DNA of 64,000 bases from Ariolimax columbianus (lineage: Eukaryota; Mollusca; Gastropoda; Stylommatophora; Arionidae): positions 22,889,739 to 22,953,738 of the forward strand of contig JAVGWX010000011.1 of the NCBI GenBank assembly GCA_036924085.1, read 5' to 3'. The translations under genes were made by a program, and so were the position numbers. Positions 58,610 through 64,000 of the stretch are shown one piece after another; within the stretch, counting starts at the first letter, position 1, and each line of letters begins with the position of its first letter. The notes beneath the pieces are model-generated. The model was not told the origin of the DNA. It saw nothing but the letters and a program-made list of their open reading frames with translations, and did not search any database.

Positions 58610-59838
58610 GTCTTCTTCAGTTGTGTCACTGCTCCATAAAGTGTGTTGGTAATTGTCGGCAGTGCTTGTAAGAATCTTTTCCTCATGTCCGCAAGCACCT
58701 TGCACTCAATGAGTAAATCTCAAACTGTTTCATCAGGATGAAACAAGGGCACAAGGGCAGGTGCCGGGGATTGATGCGGTTCAAGTGGCTATTGACTCTG
58801 GTATGTCCTGTTCAGAACTGAAAGATGAGTCTTAGATCTCTTCTATGTAGTTTATTTTATCGTTACTTTTTGGCTGTGACATTTCACTAAATACACTGCG
58901 ACCTGTTGTTCCCGTTGCCCACCTGTTCATCCAGATTTCCTAAGTATTCTTAATATTTCGTTTTACTGTGTGGTTACTGCAGGGTCTATCCAATTGTTGT
59001 TTCGAGGCTCCTGTTTTTGCCAATTTATTGGCCATCGCATTCCCTAGTAGCCAACTATGTTCAGGGATCCATTGCAAAATGACATTTATCCTGTGGACAG
59101 TGATAATGTTGTTGATCACCCTCTTCACCAAGAATATCTCCTTTTCTTTGTATGGGGTGTTCTTCAGCGATTCCAGAACCGACTTGGAGTCACTAAAAAT
59201 TACCAAATCCATCGGCAACAATTTGCCCAAGTCAAACTGGGTCGATGTGGGGTCTGGGCACAATATCCTGCCTACATCAAATGGATGCTGATACGTATCT
59301 ACAGCTTCCCACATCCAGGGTACAGTGATCGCCGCAGAAGATGCTGTCTGGTTGACAGCAAGCCTATTCTATAGGGCGTCTCCTGCACAAACCTATCCCT
59401 AGCAATACTTTCTTGTGGGTGACCCTGTTGTTTACCGAGTTTGCTATGGGGGCGACCAAGTACCTGGTGGTATAACCAGGCGGGGAGCAGTTTGGGGACC
59501 CTTGAGGTGACAACACAGTACCCACCGATGAGTGGAATATGCTCTGGCTGCTACCAACCCAAACCACACCCATGGGTTAAATGTTGTTCTCATCTGTCTT
59601 TCTTCACAAAAAGGCATAAATATAGAATAAAGAAGTGTGATCTGCAATGAGAGCACCTGTGGCTAGCAGGGAATGCACTCTGTGAACCCTACCTGACACC
59701 CCCATCGATGCAGCGAATCTCCAGATGACCAAGAAGGAAATGGCAAAGCAAAATATATCTATCACCCATGAAGAAAGGCACGCCCAGTGTGCTCTTTTGG
59801 AGGCAGAAGTCTGCAGCAAAACACCCAATACTTCAATG
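58485..59838 (-). mobile_element. RNase H-type LINE fragment inside the 42-bp array
   Basis: 58940-59314 encodes VIFSDSKSVLESLK and WIPEHSWLLGNAMANKLAKT. Compared with the usual GNE.AD motif the last catalytic Asp is Asn, so the domain is dead. 58620-58690 encodes MRKRFLQALPTITNTLYG, the C-terminal block. An (AT)n tract at 58538-58608 interrupts it. 59330-59838 is probably more of the insertion, but its protein was not recognised. Confidence 0.72.
58538..58608. repeat. (TA)n microsatellite
   Basis: About 70 bp, the longest dinucleotide tract in the window. Confidence 0.97.
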
Positions 59839-59965
59839 CCAGGTATAACTTAAGAAGAGACTATTATAAGGTCACCTGATTCAGGTAAACTTAAGAAGAG
59901 GATTTATTATGAGCTTACCCGATAAAAGCATAACTTGCCACCTGATACAGGTATAACTTACAAAG
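59838..59965. repeat. 42-bp degenerate minisatellite, right part
   Basis: Continues the units of 58120-58480 ('ggtataacttaagaagagac'). Confidence 0.8.
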
Positions 59966-60379
59966 ATGCCTATAAGTTAACCATGAGCAGATACAAATAC
60001 AAGTGGTAAGTTTAGCATTCAGAAGACGTGTTTGAGCTCCGATGTGTTCCCTCCCCAACACAGCACTGGCCGTTACCCTGGGAAGCAAACCCTTAGAAAA
60101 TGCAGGAGGAAGCAGACCTTACATAAAATGCATGACAAAGTAGGATGCACTGGGACGACAGGCGCAAAATAAAAACACAGTGCAACGCACATTACCTTGG
60201 GGAATGGAGAAATAAGGAGTACAAAATATCTTGGTAACAATTTAGACAAAACGGGAGGTGTGAATAGATGTCAGAATACGGATACAAAAAGGCAAGGTAT
60301 GCTTTCAGTGCATTGGGGAACTTAAAGAAATAAAAAGAAGTAAAATCCAGCACAAAAAATACAAATCTTCAGCCCCAAT
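59966..60379. other. Intronic sequence without recognised features
   Basis: No unit structure, exon or transposon similarity seen. Confidence 0.4.
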
Positions 60380-60600
60380 GTAAAGTCGGTTTTATTGTCA
60401 GGTTAGGTCATCCCATAACCGTTGAGGTCGTTGGGGCACACATGAAGACACCATAAACACCCCTCGCTGTCAGCAACTGCTGAGTGTGCCTCATCTGGTC
60501 AGAGATTGGTCTACTCATTTACGTTGTCCTGCCACCTCTTTTTGGGAAGACCTCTTTGTCGTCCGCCTTGCACTTTTTTGTGCAGGATCATAATTGCAAA
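60380..60600 (-). mobile_element. LINE 3' coding fragment
   Basis: Minus translation includes GGRQRGLPKKRWQDNVNE and VCPNDLNGYG, the same family tail as the plus copy at 34365-34960. Confidence 0.65.
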
Positions 60601-60684
60601 ACCGTTATATTATATGGCTCTAAAATCTAGTTTCAACAACAACAAAATCATAAATGGATGCCTGAACAGATTAGAGGGATTGGG

Positions 60685-61042
60685 ATCAAGATGCTGAGCA
60701 GCGCATGAGCTGCAGTGGTCAGCGACCCATAGCTGACTGCTAGCATCAGGGCCAGCGAACCATAGCTGCCAAGACCCTTCTACACCTCCACGCGGTGATC
60801 CTGGATAACAGACTGCAGCAGAGCAGACTGGCTAAGGAAAAGGGATTGAAGAAAGAATGCTAACCCGGTACTCAAAAAAATGCTTGCTGAAGTCGGATGT
60901 GTTGGACCGAAAGGTGCAAATATCGCAGCCAAGCTGTAAACTACGACACAACGCATTCCGTTCTCTGGACTACATTCCGCTACTTAAGCCCTTTCATGGT
61001 TTGGTAGTGGGAGATTGAGAACGAACGAAGAAGAAGAAGATT
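60685..61042 (+). repeat. Dispersed repeat R3, full-length reference copy
   Basis: About 355 bp ending in (GAA)n. The longest of the R3 copies. The other R3 copies, on both strands, are parts of this sequence. Confidence 0.75.
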
Positions 61043-61128
61043 AGAGGGATTAACATACAGAGTTGTGGCACTTGCCCCTGACTGAAAAACACAAATCAGA
61101 GAGATTATCCAGGGCTGAAAAGGGTTAA

Positions 61129-62196
61129 TTCTTGATGGCCATAAGAACGATGTGTTCTTCCTGGAGCCCACTTGATGCCAGAAAAACGCTCATTTTGTTA
61201 ACAGCACATTGAACTAAATTTGTTTAGTTTTTTCAGTGTTTCTAAATTTTAATAGTCATTACATGGTAAGAGAATTAGCAATTATATTTACGTTTTAATT
61301 GTTAAAGCTTCGATATGCATTGTGAGGACAATCAAACTTGGAAAAACATTTGTCATCTTTCAAGTCAGTTTATCACAAAATTGTCTAGTAAACCTAGCAC
61401 TTCAAGATTGTCTAATAGTAGGTTGTTTTTATCTGTAGAAAAGGCTAGGGAGATGTGTACTCTAGATAAATTTTGTGACGAGCATTCACATTATTCAGAT
61501 GTTAAATCGGAGTTAGGCATAGAATATAAAATTATTCAACCTACTCAGCCTACTGAATCTGATGCTGAAGATGAGGGGTCGTTGTCACAGTCAAGACCTA
61601 GTGCTCCTAAAAGTCAAAAACGTTTGACTGCACCATCAACAGAAAATCGAAAATGCAATATTTCTAAAGCAAATTCTAGAGATCATGATAGTGAATGGGT
61701 TTCAGTACCAAATTCTATCACCACTAGTGACTGACTGAGACCCAGAACTCATTCAGATTGCTGCCAAAATGTGGTCGACCATATGGAGTGAATGGAGACC
61801 TGCAACTCAGTGACACATCAACTCCATTTGACTGCTAAAAAAAAAAATATTTTCTTGTAGATATTATTCATATGTGGATTACTGTTATTCAGAAGTATCC
61901 TAGACCAATCTAGATTACGTTTCAGTGGTTATTCATGGAATGGTGACATTTTTGTGTGTGAAAAATCATTTTTATTACAAAAAATAACGATATAATTATT
62001 AACAATTACTTTAATATTTTAGGAAATTCTACAAGACCTTCATATTCTTACTGCTTATTCATTTTCTTTTAATTTGATATAAAACATGTTTGTCTTCCTT
62101 GTGAAATAATAAAGAAAGTCAAGTTTTATGAAGAGACTGCTTTTATAGAAAAAATAATTCTGGCAAAACTAGTAAAAAAATTATGGCCTTTAAGAG
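61129..62196 (+). mobile_element. piggyBac-like non-autonomous DNA transposon
   Basis: Flanked by TTAA on both sides (61125-61128 and 62197-62200). The ends are 16-bp terminal inverted repeats matching at 13 positions: TTCTTGATGGCCATAA on the left, CTCTTAAAGGCCATAA when the right end is read inward. TTAA target duplication is diagnostic of the piggyBac superfamily. The 1068-bp body holds one 139-codon frame and AATAAA near 62106, but no DDD transposase core. Confidence 0.7.
61315..61734 (+). CDS. 139-aa protein inside the TTAA element, possible transposase N-terminus
   Basis: Begins MHCEDNQTWK, Ser/Thr-rich, with an acidic SDAEDEGSLSQS stretch and HDSEWVSVPNSITTSD at the end. Acidic, disordered N-termini are usual in piggyBac transposases, but nothing specific was recognised. 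The frame stops before any catalytic region; an internal deletion is the simplest reading. Upstream AT-rich DNA gives no clear promoter. Confidence 0.4.
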   Translation: MHCEDNQTWKNICHLSSQFITKLSSKPSTSRLSNSRLFLSVEKAREMCTLDKFCDEHSHYSDVKSELGIEYKIIQPTQPTESDAEDEGSLSQSRPSAPKSQKRLTAPSTENRKCNISKANSRDHDSEWVSVPNSITTSD

Positions 62197-62204
62197 TTAA
62201 ACAA

Positions 62205-62555
62205 GATCTCTTGGATACAGGTGTGACAAAATGAACAGACAATATAATCTATGCTCAACCATTCCATACATTGACACATACAAAGTGCTGCCCTCATTTC
62301 AGAGGTAGTCTCAAAGCAGATGTCATTGTAGAGACTGAAATGTTAAGAGACGTTAATCAAATTTCAGGGTAGGGTGACCTGTTCCCTTCCTCATTGCCTG
62401 GCCTTTCCTAACTCAGAGCAAGTCAAGTACCCGTTTTACAGGTGTGGGAAAGCTGGAGTGTAATGCTGCAAGATTTAAATATTCTATCCCCTCTGTGAAC
62501 CATGCACCCCCAACCTCATATGCGAAGTATAATTATTATCAAACTGTGAACATAC
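62205..62555. other. Intronic sequence, possible SINE remnant
   Basis: 'agcaagtcaagtacccgttt' near 62420 resembles, in reverse, the 'gggtacctaa...aagtcagg' stretch at 4445-4490. Too short to classify. Confidence 0.3.
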
Positions 62556-62689
62556 TGGATCTTTGGCTGTAATATCTTCCACCCCATCATCTTTCTTGGC
62601 TTCATCCTCTTCTTCTAGCTTCTCATCGGATGGTTTGTCTTTATCAACCTCATCTTCCTTGTTATCTGCTTCATTCTCTTCATCCGCAA
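62556..62689 (-). CDS. MDN1: MDN1 exon (acidic linker), most 5' exon in window
   Basis: 134 nt; the first two bases finish a codon, then 44 codons, ending phase 0. Acceptor cttgtttcag, donor CCA|GTATGT. Encodes ADEENEADNKEDEVDKDK, then SDEKLEEEDEAKKDDG. Identified by acidity, strand and phase. Confidence 0.8.
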
Positions 62690-63117
62690 CTGAAACAAGT
62701 GAAGTTAAATATAAGTTTTAACAAATTCATTGATTTAGCGATTTTTTTAAATGTCAATCAAGTTAGATAACTAGAAAAAAAAGTGACATTTCATCTCTTT
62801 TTAACTTTAATAACCGTAACATGAAATATTGGCAGGTGTTTTTCTTGATCTGTATTTCAGTGGGTGAGTGGGAATGGGTTGTGTTAGGAAGCCTTCTAGC
62901 CCGGAGTGGTTTGGATTTTCATGATACAATTTTTAATTGTTACTGTGATCACATTATTATTTGCATATATTTTGGCTTATGTCTGAAAATAAACCTAAGC
63001 ACACAACACTGTTATGGTACACAAGATCAAATAATCTGAAAAATGACAATTAAGACTCGGCTAACAGTTCCTTGAACACCAAAAAGGAGCAGTCAACTGA
63101 TATAGACAACAGAAATA
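62690..63117. other. Intronic sequence without recognised features
   Basis: The short plus frame 62821-63039 has no similarity that I recognise. Confidence 0.4.
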
Positions 63118-63325
63118 TTAACATAACTTAACTTCATTATACTGATTTAGAAGGCTCAGCAGGGTCTGTATACAACCAATTTATTTCAGTACACTGATAC
63201 TAAAAATAACTATGGGCATCCAATTTATTTCTTAATGCATTAACTGACCCTGCCTCCACCACTCATGTGGCAATGCATTCCAAGCATTCACCCCTCTCTG
63301 ACTAAAAATATTTCCTAATATCTTC
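63118..63325 (-). mobile_element. CR1-like LINE 3' end
   Basis: Reverse complement of the tail at 8200-8375, starting 'acataacttaacttc'. It is immediately followed by the (GAA)n tail of another LINE. Confidence 0.78.
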
Positions 63326-64000
63326 TTCTTCGTACGCAGTCAGACAGTAACCATTATTTTTTCGAAAAAAGCGGCGGTCATCCTGAGGCTGTCGCCACTG
63401 CCATAGAGCTTGTCTTGCAGTTCCACTGGTGATGGCCACATCTGCTCTCTCTGATCCTCGTATGTCGGGCAGTTCTGCAGCAGATGTTCAGCGGTCATTT
63501 TCCCAGTACCGCACGGGCATTCGTCGGTACACCCTATCTTCAATTTGTTGAATAGGTGGTACCTCAGTCTATTGTGGCCAGTGCGAAGTCTGAAGACAAC
63601 GACCTGCTCTCTTCGGTTCAACTGGTAATAGGCATCGTTTTTGGTGTAACCAGTATGTTCAGTTTCCCATTTGGTCATGTATCTGGCTTTGATAAGCCGT
63701 TTTGACTCTTCGTACGTCATACTGGTATCTGTTTGTGGTAGTTTTGCACCTTCTTTTGCCAGTCTGTCTGCCTCCTCGTTGCCTTGGATGTTGCAGTGTG
63801 ATGTGACCCACTGTACCACTACCCTTTTTGGTGCGGACTGCTGGCACAGTTTGCAGAGTGCTGCTCTTAAGTCATTAAGCTTAGTATTTTTCTGGCTCTT
63901 TAGCGCTGTGACTACGGCGAGAGCATCTATAAGCAGGACTATATGGCTTTCATTTTCACTGTTTGTCATCATTTCTTCCACTGCCGCCCTCAGTGCTTCT
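63326..64000 (-). mobile_element. RNase H-type LINE, runs off right edge
   Basis: 63340-63981 stays open through ALAVVTALKSQ, WVTSHCNIQGNEEADRLAKE, YQLNRREQVVVFRLRTGHNR, ECPCGTGKMTAEHLLQNCP (zinc knuckle) and RMTAAFFEK. It is the same family as 27905-28960, without the frameshift found there, so it is the younger copy. Confidence 0.9.

Larger units (their letters stand above)
10118..62689 (-). other. MDN1: MDN1 (midasin) gene, C-terminal part; 12 exons seen
   Basis: Midasin is the dynein-related AAA+ ATPase that pulls Ytm1-type and Rsa4-type factors off pre-60S particles in the nucleolus and nucleoplasm. Twelve exons on the minus strand, all with AG acceptors and GT donors and with matching phases, give 625 consecutive codons. 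They cover the D/E-rich linker, the conserved segment around LCEQLRLILEP, and the MIDAS domain with DDSASM and LLLVLSDGNGVF. The order and sequence match vertebrate midasin closely, as far as I recall it. Expected C-terminal residues after LDNPERK are absent from 1-10117, so the last exon(s) probably lie left of the window. Introns are 0.6-15.5 kb and packed with repeats. Confidence 0.95.

Noticed and set aside
59364..59656. Possible conserved protein (frames on both strands near 59440-59650)
   Set aside because: No recognised similarity, no splice context; likely part of the LINE insertion.
62821..63039. 72-codon plus-strand frame
   Set aside because: No similarity, no promoter or splice signals, AT-rich intron.

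Overview
The window is animal nuclear DNA: small exons with GT/AG borders, introns up to 15 kb, many diverged LINE and tRNA-derived SINE copies, and about fifteen minisatellites. The LINE proteins and repeat-rich introns suggest a mollusc, perhaps a gastropod, but this is an inference; only 'invertebrate metazoan' is well supported.

One host gene runs through most of it on the minus strand. Twelve consecutive exons between 62689 and 10118 (1877 nt, 625 whole codons plus two bases) encode the C-terminal part of midasin (MDN1), the giant AAA+ ATPase that removes assembly factors from pre-60S ribosomes. Six acidic-linker exons (62689 to 23757) are followed by six exons (21202 to 10118) for the helical segment and the MIDAS/VWA domain, including DDSASM. 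Exon phases agree across all eleven introns. The final exon(s) were not found and probably lie left of position 1; upstream exons lie right of 64000.

The most interesting content is in three MDN1 introns. On the same strand as the host gene they carry two tandem families of a roughly 130-nt element that folds, by hand, as a box H/ACA snoRNA: hairpin, H box (ANANNA), hairpin, ACA, three nucleotides. Family B has nine full copies and one truncated copy (25921-33797), mostly spaced 830-880 bp. Family A has 22 copies (44334-57413) spaced mostly 570-640 bp in higher-order blocks, plus three older copies in the neighbouring intron (36149-38347). Substitutions between copies keep stems paired. The 3' hairpin of family A can pair with 28S rRNA just before the A-loop (GCG-UU-GGAUUGUU), with the target U 14 nt from the ACA box, as the family rule predicts. 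Family B's 3' hairpin has 12 nt of split complementarity to the 18S segment CUUGCG-UU-GAUUAA, with less regular geometry. A ribosome-assembly gene would thus host expanded arrays of rRNA-modification guides.

Layout: 1-10100, dead LINE, 32-bp and 59-bp minisatellites, CR1-like 3' ends; 10118-23963, eight MDN1 exons (including the last acidic-linker exon, 23757-23963) with minisatellites, SINEs and LINE pieces between them; 24100-33900, SINE pair and snoRNA family B with a LINE inserted; 33993-42502, three acidic exons with old family A copies and dispersed repeats; 42581-57900, 94-bp minisatellite and the family A array; 57979-64000, two acidic exons, RNase H LINEs and a 1068-bp TTAA-flanked piggyBac-like element. 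All other long open frames appear to be transposon relics or minisatellite artefacts.
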